Shown here: piece by piece, positions 1 to 7,923 of the stretch
Numbering within the stretch: position 1 is the first letter of the stretch
Layout of the letters: the number at the start of each line of letters is the position of its first letter
Assembly: GCF_009928525.1 (NCBI RefSeq)
Contig: NZ_JAABOK010000008.1
Span: forward strand, 310,001-374,000
Direction of reading: 5' to 3'
From: Chitinophaga solisilvae
GTDB lineage: Bacteria; Bacteroidota; Bacteroidia; Chitinophagales; Chitinophagaceae
DNA: 64,000 nucleotides
Notes under the pieces: model-generated
Seen by the model: only the letters and a program-made list of their open reading frames with translations
Told to the model about the DNA's origin: nothing
The model's database searches: none
Position numbers and translations under genes: made by a program

Positions 1-361
1 CCAGATCGTGCCGTAGCCAGATACATCGTACACCCGCTGGTGAAATGAAAATACCCTGTTTCCAAAGCTCACGACTAGCTCGGAGCTGGCCAAATGCCTG
101 ATTTAAGGTTGCCATTTCAACAACGACTGTTTCTATTTCAGGTTCTATCCGATTCTTTAATATCGGCTTCTTTCTGCTGATTTCCTGAAGGGCGACTTCT
201 CCTCCCTCCTCAAATAGCTCCTTGTATCTATAAAAGCTACTAAGTTAATCAAAAACAAAGTTGGCCTGCTCAGATTGGCCGAAGAATTAGGAAATGTATC
301 ACAGGCATGCAAGATCTTCGGTTACAGCCTTAGCTGCTCAATTCATTTCTGGCAGTTTTAA
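1..361. pseudogene. IS481-type transposase remnant, internally inverted
   Basis: Reading the minus strand from 238 down to the left edge gives an open frame that starts SFYRYKELFEEGGEVALQ and continues through FGQLRASRELWKQG to GVRCIWLRHDL, the conserved N-terminal half of IS481-family (DDE, rve-type) transposases. The piece that should precede it, KNKVGLLRLAEELGNVSQAC followed by KIFGYS, is instead on the plus strand at about 245-328 and runs into a stop at 359-361. Flipping 239-334 would put GYS two codons before SFYR, as in intact family members. The flipped piece is bounded by an imperfect 10-bp inverted repeat (235-244 and 329-338, 8 of 10 matching). No usable start codon is visible for the repaired frame, so this is a dead element. 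The part left of position 1 is not visible. Confidence 0.8.
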
Positions 362-483
362 AGGGTTGATTGAAAGTGTGGTTACTTAAAATTAACCCTA
401 ACTGTCAGATTAAATCGCAGCTATTTCAACTAAACCTTATTCTTTAACTACCATACACACGTTGGAGAGCTACTAACTTTTGC
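362..483. other. AT-rich spacer between IS remnant and ATPase gene
   Basis: No gene is seen. A short inverted repeat (ggtta..taacc, about 380-396) may be part of a terminator or of the outer end of the insertion sequence. The terminal repeat of the element could not be defined because only one side is visible. Confidence 0.4.
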
Positions 484-3243
484 TTAAAAATACAAAACCT
501 TAGGGCGTCCCTTTCTAGAATAATCGAATCCCATACCGCGTCTATACAATTCAGCCATATAATATTCTCCATTATGGAGAACTATTACTCCATTATCCTC
601 TAGTATTCGTACACCTGACTCATGAACAATCTGCTTTATATCTTCCGGTTTACAGGGGAATTTGATATTCTTTGTTTGGTCTTCCAAAAGCTCTAGGACT
701 TCCTTCAAGGGTTGATTCTCTATTTTTATTTCATCAATTTTATTTCGACCGACTTCATCAATTGAGTCTCTAATAGCAGCGGGAAATAGTATACGATCAT
801 TATATAAAGTTACAATCTTGGCATCAGTTGTTGATAAGGTTTTATTTGCTGCTGAATTGAGAAACCTTACAATATCTCTAGACTGAATTTCCTTCTTTAA
901 ATTTGCAAGAGATCCTAATACCCAGTTATGCGAATACGCCTCTTTGGATGTATTTTTCGCCATTCGTATTCCCCAAAGTATATGTAAGTTTTGTACCAAT
1001 TCATTTTCGCTTTTCTGACCTAATGAGTCTTTCCAATCGGAAAAAGTGGGATGCTCTCCCATTGTGAATTTGTTCAATATCCAATGCAATAGCCTTAAAG
1101 CTTCTTCAACATTCCAACGTAACTCATAATTCTCATACTTTTTCAGGAACTGCTTAGAATTTTGAGAGATAGCTACAGAAACAATGTCTTTACGAACAAA
1201 AACTAATATTCCAAGATATCTTTCAGATAAGCTTTCCAACCAGTTAGGTACATCTTGTAATAGAGATTCTAATGCAGCTTGTTGTTTCGCGTTATTATTG
1301 AACTGCTTAAATAAATCTTCAAGCCCATCGAAAACAGCAATAACTTTTACTTTTTCATTTCTTAATAATTCTAAAAAGCCTCTACCTACACCATTTTCAT
1401 TAATTCTAAAACCTCCAGCCCAAGCTATATAATCAAGCCACTTTTCTCGCCATTGACTATTTGTTAAATCCTCTTTTATCGACAAATCAATATCCGGTTT
1501 TATATATTCAAGCCAAATACTATTGATCTGCAGTGCTTCAATATTTGACTGAGGTTTCAACGCCAACAGTTCTTGAGGAATTTTAGCAAAACTTCTTATA
1601 TCTACAGGAGCGGCATTTGCAGGAAGCGAAATAGGCAGAACAATTGCCGTATTTGAATAACTACCTAATACTTTTTCACCAAATTCCTGCCAGTTCTCCA
1701 AATGCGAAATTTGATTAAAGAGGAAGGTCTTACCCGACCCCTTGGCTCCAACTACTACGGCAATAGGTAAAGTGGTCTTAAAACCGCTTGCCAAATTCCT
1801 TATTGGTTGTGTAATTAAGAAATCGTCTTGTTTTTCAGTTTCCGCAAAAATTAGCTTATTAGCTGCTTCTTTCAATCTCTCTCTCAGAGCAGGCAATTCC
1901 TGAAGTACACTAGTTTCTTCTTCTGATACAGGGTAGTTTTCCGCAAGTTTAATTAGTTTTTTGTCTAACTCATTTTGCTTTATCAATTTCACTACTTCCT
2001 CCCAATTATCAGGTAATGATTTTAAAGTATCATATTCCTGAGAAAAAAGAGTAATAGGCCCTAACAGCCTCCCAACGATTTGTTCATCTGTCAGATCCGA
2101 AAATCCTTCCATTTGATTATACTCAGACAAATTCAAAAACGACTCTGCATAGGCACCTCTCAAAGTACTTAACGTTGTTTCCTGCGAGTAGGTATCTCCC
2201 CAATTATATTCAATTTCCTTAATTGAGCTTTTGGGAATTTGTGATATAATAATTGAAGGCAACGGAGATTCCTGATTCTTCAGGTTGTTCTGCTTCTCAA
2301 ACTTAGATAATAACCTAAATAGCATTGCAGTTCCTAAAACAGACTGACTACTAAGCGTTGTTACAAATACTTTATTAATTCTCGGATCGAGAAACCAGCT
2401 TGTAGACAATTCTGAAATCCCGGCTCTTAAATCCAGAATAATAAAATCGACAGCTAATTCTGTAGCTAGCTTTACTAAAATATCAGTTAAGAAAAACGGG
2501 TTTGAATTAAACTTTATTATATGTTCTGGCTTAATTTCAAGAATTGGTGATGTTGACTTAAGTGATCTAAAAGCTGGAAAAACAAATAGATTTTCATCTT
2601 CAGTTGAGTCATCTCGGAGACTATCAGCAGTAAGCTTAATAATACTCTCATAATTGTCTTCAACACCAGAATCTCCATGAAGCATTGCTAAAAAATCAGA
2701 AAAAGAAATCGATTTATTAGTTAACCATGAGATACCAGGTGCCTCAAAATCCGCATCTATTAATAGAACTTTGTGTTTTTCAGAAAGATTCAATGCTAAA
2801 GAAATGGCGTGCAAAGTTCGGCCAACCCCTCCTTTAAAAGAATGAAATGCAAAAAAGACAGGTTTATCATTAGCATTCCTATTTGAAAAATTGGTAGTTT
2901 CTTTAGATGCAACAATAGGCGCTCTTGATAAAGTTGGTTGAAAAGGAATCAACTCTAGCTCATCCGGAATAACCTCCTCAAACAAAACTGGAAACCCCCT
3001 GTTTCCTTCCAGTAATATATTACATTTTTCTGCATCAAGTTTAACGAACCTTGATAAGAAAATAGATTCGAGAATACCCTCAATCTCGTCTTTGCTTTTA
3101 GGTTTAGAAAACGAAATATTTAATCCATCCCAATAAGCGCGAAAAGTCAAATTTTGTAATTGTAAACTATTCTCCTCTTCTTTAAAAAATGAGTCAATTG
3201 TGTCTTGAATGTCAATCCAAGTATAAAGTTTGCTACTTTGCAT
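484..3243 (-). CDS. KGGVGR-motif (ParA/MinD-like) ATPase with second P-loop domain
   Basis: A 919-aa protein with two nucleotide-binding modules. Residues ~1-100 are a family-specific N-terminal region. A SIMIBI (ParA/MinD) domain follows with the deviant Walker A FKGGVGRT (136-143), the switch-like LLIDADFEAPG (160-170) and a Walker B-like FIILDLRAG (267-275). In the KGGVGR variant the usual final lysine-threonine context of ParA (KGGxGKT) is replaced by arginine. A second, classical P-loop GAKGSGKT lies at 499-506 with Walker B VIAVFDGLEDLF at 634-645, as in STAND/AAA-type NTPases. No signal peptide or membrane segment is visible, so it is probably cytoplasmic. Its start codon overlaps the stop of the upstream HEPN-like gene (TAATG), so the two are translationally coupled. 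The family is known mainly from bacterial conflict or defence loci. The exact role is unknown and the defence link is inference. The gene is AT-rich relative to the chromosome right of 4032. Confidence 0.85.
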   Translation of the reverse strand: MQSSKLYTWIDIQDTIDSFFKEEENSLQLQNLTFRAYWDGLNISFSKPKSKDEIEGILESIFLSRFVKLDAEKCNILLEGNRGFPVLFEEVIPDELELIPFQPTLSRAPIVASKETTNFSNRNANDKPVFFAFHSFKGGVGRTLHAISLALNLSEKHKVLLIDADFEAPGISWLTNKSISFSDFLAMLHGDSGVEDNYESIIKLTADSLRDDSTEDENLFVFPAFRSLKSTSPILEIKPEHIIKFNSNPFFLTDILVKLATELAVDFIILDLRAGISELSTSWFLDPRINKVFVTTLSSQSVLGTAMLFRLLSKFEKQNNLKNQESPLPSIIISQIPKSSIKEIEYNWGDTYSQETTLSTLRGAYAESFLNLSEYNQMEGFSDLTDEQIVGRLLGPITLFSQEYDTLKSLPDNWEEVVKLIKQNELDKKLIKLAENYPVSEEETSVLQELPALRERLKEAANKLIFAETEKQDDFLITQPIRNLASGFKTTLPIAVVVGAKGSGKTFLFNQISHLENWQEFGEKVLGSYSNTAIVLPISLPANAAPVDIRSFAKIPQELLALKPQSNIEALQINSIWLEYIKPDIDLSIKEDLTNSQWREKWLDYIAWAGGFRINENGVGRGFLELLRNEKVKVIAVFDGLEDLFKQFNNNAKQQAALESLLQDVPNWLESLSERYLGILVFVRKDIVSVAISQNSKQFLKKYENYELRWNVEEALRLLHWILNKFTMGEHPTFSDWKDSLGQKSENELVQNLHILWGIRMAKNTSKEAYSHNWVLGSLANLKKEIQSRDIVRFLNSAANKTLSTTDAKIVTLYNDRILFPAAIRDSIDEVGRNKIDEIKIENQPLKEVLELLEDQTKNIKFPCKPEDIKQIVHESGVRILEDNGVIVLHNGEYYMAELYRRGMGFDYSRKGRPKVLYF

Positions 3244-3638
3244 TAGAGCTCTTTTTTCAAGTATAATGATAAATCTCGTAAAAACTTAACTTGCAAATTT
3301 TCAGTTCCTGCTGAATAAGTACCATACCTTAATCTCTCATGCATTTGAACTAAAGGTTTATTTGTGCGACTATCAATATACCCAAGTGCAGGGATTTTCA
3401 AATCCTTCACCCAAGCATATATGTCATGTCCATGCCCATATTTCTTATTTACAGGCAATGTCTCAAAATCGTCGGTATTCAAACGGTTATACTTTTTCAA
3501 GTATTTAGCCTTCAGGCCACATTCAACAGCATAAAACAAGATCAATAAATGAGATATTTGATCATCTTTGGAGGAAAAAGCATAGTGTTTTTTGAATGCT
3601 CCAATTAATTGAGTTAAGGTAACTTTAACTACACTCAT
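3243..3638 (-). CDS. Small HEPN-like protein, partner of the KGGVGR ATPase
   Basis: A 131-aa soluble protein. The helical signature LLILFYAVECGLKAKYLKKY (31-50), followed by GHGHDIYAWVKDL (68-80) and the aromatic ERLRYGTY (101-108), resembles the alanine/glutamate helix plus 'HDL' turn of HEPN-superfamily proteins. A canonical R-X4-6-H RNase motif is not visible (the nearest is R91...H100 with eight residues between), so it may be a non-catalytic HEPN or an atypical one. It is the first gene of a two-gene unit and its stop codon shares a base with the start of the ATPase gene. HEPN proteins are frequent effectors or antitoxin-like partners in defence systems, which fits the ATPase partner. 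This assignment is by eye, and a structure-based search would be decisive. Confidence 0.6.
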   Translation of the reverse strand: MSVVKVTLTQLIGAFKKHYAFSSKDDQISHLLILFYAVECGLKAKYLKKYNRLNTDDFETLPVNKKYGHGHDIYAWVKDLKIPALGYIDSRTNKPLVQMHERLRYGTYSAGTENLQVKFLRDLSLYLKKEL

Positions 3639-3959
3639 GATAAGTCATTATGAAGTTGAGCAATTTACAAAAAATAAGCAAAGAATAGGATTTTATATCA
3701 ATGGTGAATAAATTCTGGTAAGTACACAAAATCTTTTAGCCAATGGAAATATTTTCAGGTAGGACAAAAAAGAATATTAAACAGAATAATAAAGCTTGAA
3801 GAAAAATTATCAGAGCCTCTAGAAAGCACTATTCCGGCTATTAGAATCGAACCACTAAACTTAATGAGGCAACAAAGCTAATATATGCAGAGGGAAAAAT
3901 ATTTCACCCCAAAGGAAATGGGATAAGCCTTGATAAAAAGCCCTATCCCATTTCTCCAG
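3639..3959. other. AT-rich intergenic stretch between HEPN gene and tRNA-Lys
   Basis: About 320 bp with no convincing reading frame. It presumably holds the promoter of the HEPN/ATPase unit, although no good TAnnTTTG box was found. No copy of the tRNA 3' end, and hence no attachment-site duplication, was found here. Confidence 0.5.
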
Positions 3960-4032
3960 TGATCCCGCTGGGACTCGAACCCAGGACCCATACATTAAAA
4001 GTGTATTGCTCTACCAACTGAGCTACGGAATC
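3960..4032 (-). tRNA. tRNA-Lys (anticodon TTT)
   Basis: A 73-nt cloverleaf on the minus strand. The acceptor stem GATTCCG/CGGGATC pairs over 7 bp with one G-U. The D arm is GCTC/GAGC. The anticodon stem ATACA/TGTAT encloses the loop CTTTTAA, giving anticodon TTT. The T arm is CTGGG-TTCGAGT-CCCAG and the discriminator is A. CCA is not encoded. The AT-rich HEPN/ATPase island lies beyond its 3' end, the side on which tRNA-integrating elements insert. Confidence 0.97.
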
Positions 4033-4089
4033 ATTTAAACGGAGCGCGAAGATATAAATTTCTCCTTCACTTCCAAAAAAAATTTACAC

Positions 4090-4386
4090 TTAACCCTTAG
4101 ACTGCCAATGTTTTAGCTCCTCTGCGATGAAATAATTCACCAGGTCGGTGTACATTTTTTCTATTACATCCGGGCTCAAACCTGCTGCCACCGCCCATTC
4201 CCGGCGTTTGACCAGCATGGCTTCAAATCTGGCGGGCGCTTTTACGGCGGCGGTATCCTTTTTAAATGCGGCGGCGGCCTGTACATATCTGTACCGCTCT
4301 CCCAGCAACTGAATCACGGTCTGGTCTATGCGGTCTATCTCTGTGCGGATGTCTTCCATGCTTTCGCATGCTTCCGGTAATTTCAT
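4090..4386 (-). CDS. Chorismate mutase type II (AroQ/PchB-like)
   Basis: A 98-aa all-helical protein of the CM_2 family. The sequence begins with the typical EDIRTEIDRIDQTVIQLLGE helix, then RYRYVQAAAAFKK, and ends with the helix around VIEKMYTDLVNYFIAEEL. The spacing and length match monofunctional AroQ chorismate mutases and PchB isochorismate-pyruvate lyases, which share the fold and active site. Chorismate mutase converts chorismate to prephenate for Phe/Tyr synthesis. Sequence alone does not separate the two activities, and no salicylate or siderophore genes are adjacent. It is transcribed divergently from the AlkZ-like gene. Confidence 0.85.
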   Translation of the reverse strand: MKLPEACESMEDIRTEIDRIDQTVIQLLGERYRYVQAAAAFKKDTAAVKAPARFEAMLVKRREWAVAAGLSPDVIEKMYTDLVNYFIAEELKHWQSKG

Positions 4387-4502
4387 CGTATATGCTTTAA
4401 GGTGGTAAGATAAAAAAGTTTCTCTGCTCCTGACACACTGTTGTCATCATCAGGGTATTACTTTGTAATCAGCGGCATATCTATTAACTTAACAGCCACC
4501 AT

Positions 4503-5573
4503 ATGAAAATGACTAATCACGATATTACCCTCCAACGCCTGCGCCAGCAACATCTGGCTACTCCCGAATTTAAAAAGCCGGCAGATCTGGTACGATGGAT
4601 GGGCGCCGTACAGGCACAGGATTACAGCGCCGCCAAATGGGCGGTGGGACAAAGACTCAAAACCGCTACAGAAGCAAGACTCGACGAGGCGCTGGATAAA
4701 TGGGAGATCATCCGCACACATATCATGCGCCCTACCTGGCATTTTGTGGCGCCGGAAGACCTGCGCTGGATACAGCAGCTCACCGCACCCCGCGTAAAAA
4801 AGCTGATGGTATACAATGATAACCAATGGGGACTTGATACCAGGATCATCCACCGCAGCCATAAGCTCCTGGAGAAAATATTGCGTGACAAACAACAGCT
4901 TACCCGCTACCAGATAGCCCCCCTGCTGAAAGAGGAAGGTATCCCTACGGACGAATACCGTATCGGTTCCCTGCTCGCACACGCGGAACTGGATGGCATC
5001 ATCTGCAGTGGCCCCCGCCATGGTAAACAGTTCTCCTATGTGCTGATAGATGAACATGTGCCGCCCGCCAAACCACGCAGCAAGCCGGAAGCCCTCGCGG
5101 AACTGGCCCTGCGCTACTTCTCCAGCCACGGCCCGGCACAGCTGCAGGATTTCGCCTGGTGGTCCGGACTGACTGTTACAGAGTCCAAAGCCGGGCTGGA
5201 TGCGGTAAAAGACCAGCTCGCGGAAATGACGATCGAAGGTATCAGCTACTGGACCGCGCCCGGTAAACGCCGGCAGACCTCCACCGCTGAGGTGAAGCTC
5301 CTCTCCGCTTTCGATGAATTCAATGTAGGATATAAAAAACGCGACCTCCAGCAGCTGCTGCTGAAAAAAGAACTCGCCCCGATGGAGTCGCTGGGATACC
5401 TCATTGTTACCGACGGACAAATCACCGGTACCTGGAAACGCACCATCAAAACCAAACATATCGAGGTAACGTGCAAACACCTGCTGCCGCTGAAAAAATC
5501 CGACATTCCTGCCCTTTCCGCTGCAATCGAACACTATAGCCTGTTTACAGGTATGCCCGTGCAACTGAAATAG
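4503..5573 (+). CDS. Winged-helix DNA-binding protein, AlkZ-like (HTH_42 family)
   Basis: A 356-aa soluble protein of the HTH_42 family, which contains the AlkZ and YcaQ/AlkX DNA glycosylases. The early segment WMGAVQAQDYSAAKWAVGQR carries a Q-x-Q motif (QAQ), which in AlkZ-type enzymes holds the catalytic glutamines, whereas YcaQ-type proteins have Q-x-D. The RPTWHFVAPEDLRWI segment and the later winged-helix blocks are also characteristic. It may therefore excise bulky alkylated or crosslinked bases. The substrate is inference, and the biosynthetic self-resistance role known for AlkZ has no supporting cluster here. Confidence 0.8.
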   Translation: MKMTNHDITLQRLRQQHLATPEFKKPADLVRWMGAVQAQDYSAAKWAVGQRLKTATEARLDEALDKWEIIRTHIMRPTWHFVAPEDLRWIQQLTAPRVKKLMVYNDNQWGLDTRIIHRSHKLLEKILRDKQQLTRYQIAPLLKEEGIPTDEYRIGSLLAHAELDGIICSGPRHGKQFSYVLIDEHVPPAKPRSKPEALAELALRYFSSHGPAQLQDFAWWSGLTVTESKAGLDAVKDQLAEMTIEGISYWTAPGKRRQTSTAEVKLLSAFDEFNVGYKKRDLQQLLLKKELAPMESLGYLIVTDGQITGTWKRTIKTKHIEVTCKHLLPLKKSDIPALSAAIEHYSLFTGMPVQLK

Positions 5574-5623
5574 GCGGTCATCTCCCGCTTATTTCACATT
5601 TCTTCAAAAATAAATTTTAAAAG

Positions 5624-5645
5624 AACGAATGTTCGTTTATATTTG
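5624..5645 (+). promoter_or_regulatory. Palindromic operator abutting a -7 box, upstream of VOC gene
   Basis: The palindrome AACGAA-TG-TTCGTT (5624-5637) is followed directly by TATATTTG (5638-5645), a perfect match to the Bacteroidota -7 consensus TAnnTTTG. The position suggests a repressor site, and the symmetry is like that of TetR-family operators. The regulator is not identified. Confidence 0.5.
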
Positions 5646-5670
5646 CAATATCAAATGTAACGACATACTT

Positions 5671-6042
5671 ATGCAACTCAATCACCTCAACCTCAGCGTA
5701 CGGGACGTAGCCGCCTCCCGCACCTTCTTCGAAACCTATCTGGGATTTACTTCCGCAGACACCAAACCGAACGATACCCTCGCGGTACTCAACGGCCCCG
5801 GCGATTTCATACTGGTACTCATGCATCAGCGACTCAACGAAAACGGTAACAGCACCTATCCGGACAGCTTCCACATCGGCTTCTACCTGCCCGGCGATGC
5901 AGACGTACTCGCCACCTATCAGCGTTTACAGGACGGCGGTATTCCGCTGCCACAGGCGCCGCAGAAAATCCGCCGTACCTTCGGATTTTATTTTCACTAT
6001 GATGATATCATGATTGAAATCGCTACGGCCAGCTTCAGCTAA
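5671..6042 (+). CDS. VOC family protein (glyoxalase/bleomycin-resistance fold)
   Basis: A 123-aa protein with the start of a vicinal-oxygen-chelate domain, MQLNHLNLSVRDVAASRTFF, then YLGFTSADTKPNDTLAVL and a second half with SFHIGFYLPGDADVLATYQR and FGFYFHYDDIMIEI. The histidine and glutamate positions fit a metal-binding VOC fold. I place the start at 5671 because the domain begins there and the operator/promoter lies just upstream. An in-frame ATG at 5629 would sit inside the palindrome. The substrate is unknown. The gene ends 4 bp inside the convergent NTF2-like gene. Confidence 0.8.
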   Translation: MQLNHLNLSVRDVAASRTFFETYLGFTSADTKPNDTLAVLNGPGDFILVLMHQRLNENGNSTYPDSFHIGFYLPGDADVLATYQRLQDGGIPLPQAPQKIRRTFGFYFHYDDIMIEIATASFS

Positions 6043-6416
6043 AACGTTTCCCACAGATTCAGCCAAAGCATCCGCGCCCCTTCCCTGATAAATACAGCAC
6101 TGGACATGCGGGAATAGGACTGTCCGCCGGATGCCTGTGTTTCTTCATAACTGATCAGCGCATGTTTGTCTGTGGCATAACCATCAATGATCTTCACGCT
6201 GATCTCCATATCCGGTATCTTGCCAAATCCCGGCGGCAGCCAGCTGGCCAGGTCTGCCAGACTTTTAAGCGAGCCATCAGGAGATACCATCTTAAAATCA
6301 GTACTGAAATTTTGCAGCAATACATCGGTATCCGCGGCTCCTGCTCCCCTGAACCAATCCCTGATGGCGGTATGAAAGTCATAGATTTCCTGCTGTGCTG
6401 TTTGTAATGTGTCCAT
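6039..6416 (-). CDS. NTF2-like / DUF4440-type protein
   Basis: A 125-aa protein with a SnoaL/NTF2-like cone fold: an N-terminal helix IYDFHTAIRDWFRG, then LLQNFSTDFKMVSPDGSLKS, and a beta-rich C-terminal half with HALISYEETQA and ARMLWLNLWETF. The length is typical of stand-alone NTF2-like proteins of unknown function. It lies 6 bp downstream of the MFS gene on the same strand, so the two probably form an operon. No enzymatic role can be assigned. Confidence 0.7.
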   Translation of the reverse strand: MDTLQTAQQEIYDFHTAIRDWFRGAGAADTDVLLQNFSTDFKMVSPDGSLKSLADLASWLPPGFGKIPDMEISVKIIDGYATDKHALISYEETQASGGQSYSRMSSAVFIREGARMLWLNLWETF

Positions 6417-6422
6417 GTATGG

Positions 6423-7835
6423 TTATTTTATTTTTTCGGAAGATGTTAAAGCAGATTTTAAAAAGAAGATCATCATCAGAGCAACACACTGGATACATGC
6501 CAGGCACGCCAGGGTTACGGTAACCGCCACAATGCCGGTATACCTGTCCAGTAACGCAAAAAACAGCGTTCCCAGCAAAGCCACGCCCAGCACACTCCCT
6601 ACCTGTATCGCCGTACTCACCATACCGGATGCCTGCCCGGCCATATGCTCCTCCATTCCCACCATCGCCAGCCGCACCATGGAGGGCATCACAATGCCAT
6701 GCCCGATACCAGCCACAAACAGCGCGGCTTTCAGCGCCCATCCGGGTGGTGCATCCAGCCACAACACCGTTGCTGCACCCATCAACCCGATACTCAGCAA
6801 TACCTGCCCGGCTCCCGCGGCGTAAATGCCTGTACGCCTCGCCAGCAGCGGACTTATAAGCGGTCCCGCAAAGAACCCTGCGGCATACGGCAACACCGAA
6901 AATCCGGCGGCCAGCGCATCCCAATGCAGCCCGTTCTGAAGATAATATGGATAAACGAGAAAAAAAGCAGCGGTATGATTATAGAGAAAAATTATTATCA
7001 GCGATCTTACAAAATACGGATCACGCAACAAGGGCAGATATATCAGCGGGGAGCCGCCCTGCTGCAATACCCGCTGTTCGGTCTTCACAAACCATACGCC
7101 GGCAACTGCCGATAACGCCATACTTACAAATGTCCATACCGGCCAATGCGCTTCCCGTCCGAGGATAACCGGACAGATAAACAGCAGCAACGCTGCCGTT
7201 ATCAGCAACATCCCCGGCAGGTCCGGCTGCTGCCGCTCCGGCGGCCTGTTCTCTTTTAGTATATACATGCCCGTTATACACGTAATAATACCTACGGGAA
7301 TATTAATCATAAACACACTTTCCCAGGTAAAACCAAAAATCTCTGCCCGGATCAGCATACCTCCCAGCAGCTGCCCGGCGATGGCCGCCAGCCCGAATAC
7401 AGCGCCGAAAATTCCCATCGCGGCAGGCTGCTCGGCTACCGGAAAAATAACCCGGATGGTCGACAGCACCTGCGGCGCCAGCATCGCAGCTGACATGCCC
7501 TGCATCACCCGCGCAGCTATCAGCCACTCCACATTGACCGCCAGCGCACATAAGGCGGAGGTCAGCGTAAACAGTACCATCCCTACAATAAATACCCGCT
7601 TCCGGCCATACATATCGCCCAGCCGCCCGCCGGTAACTACACAAACGGCATAGGCAGCCCCATAACCCGCTATCACCAGCTGCAACGAAGCCGCTGACGC
7701 ATGCAACCCGCTCCTGATACCCGGCAGGGCTACATTGACAATAAAGAAATCCAGCGGCGATAAAAACGCCCCCATGCATAATACGGTCAGTGCCCACCAG
7801 CGCCGCGGCCAGGCAGTCATACGCTTTGCTTCCAT
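6423..7835 (-). CDS. MFS transporter, DHA2 (14-TM, QacA/EmrB-like) family
   Basis: A 470-aa integral membrane protein with about 14 hydrophobic helices. The first helix carries FLSPLDFFIVNVALPGI, the DHA2 motif (LDxTIVNVALP), and the loop GGRLGDMYGRKRVF is the MFS motif A (GxLaDrxGrkr). Members of this family export drugs or other small toxic compounds by proton antiport across the inner membrane. I start at 7835 (MEAKRMTAW) rather than at an upstream ATG 35 codons earlier because the extra residues do not fit the family. It is divergent from an AraC-type regulator 88 bp away, which probably controls it. The substrate is not predictable. Confidence 0.88.
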   Translation of the reverse strand: MEAKRMTAWPRRWWALTVLCMGAFLSPLDFFIVNVALPGIRSGLHASAASLQLVIAGYGAAYAVCVVTGGRLGDMYGRKRVFIVGMVLFTLTSALCALAVNVEWLIAARVMQGMSAAMLAPQVLSTIRVIFPVAEQPAAMGIFGAVFGLAAIAGQLLGGMLIRAEIFGFTWESVFMINIPVGIITCITGMYILKENRPPERQQPDLPGMLLITAALLLFICPVILGREAHWPVWTFVSMALSAVAGVWFVKTEQRVLQQGGSPLIYLPLLRDPYFVRSLIIIFLYNHTAAFFLVYPYYLQNGLHWDALAAGFSVLPYAAGFFAGPLISPLLARRTGIYAAGAGQVLLSIGLMGAATVLWLDAPPGWALKAALFVAGIGHGIVMPSMVRLAMVGMEEHMAGQASGMVSTAIQVGSVLGVALLGTLFFALLDRYTGIVAVTVTLACLACIQCVALMMIFFLKSALTSSEKIK

Positions 7836-7887
7836 ACATCCTTTTCTGTTATGCCTGCAAAGGAAAGCGCTTCTGTACAATAAAAAA

Positions 7888-7919
7888 TTGCACTTTAAGA
7901 GGTTTTGCCTGTATTTTTG
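7888..7919 (+). promoter_or_regulatory. Promoter of the AraC regulator gene
   Basis: TTG at 7888-7890 and TATTTTTG at 7912-7919 are separated by 21 bp, matching the Bacteroidota -33/-7 arrangement (TTTG...TAnnTTTG). The start codon is at 7924. On the other strand a weaker box (TTCCTTTG, 7865-7858) faces the MFS gene. Confidence 0.55.
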
Positions 7920-7923
7920 CCGC

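Noticed and set aside
3243..3638. Calling the small protein an active HEPN ribonuclease.
   Set aside because: No canonical R-X4-6-H motif is visible. Only the fold-level resemblance is claimed.
3639..3959. A duplicated tRNA 3' end (attL/attR) in the spacer next to tRNA-Lys.
   Set aside because: I searched the spacer and the cassette by eye for the tRNA 3' sequence and found no copy.
4458..5564. A 368-codon minus-strand frame opposite the AlkZ-like gene.
   Set aside because: It covers nearly the same interval as a well-recognised family protein on the other strand and shows no family signature itself.
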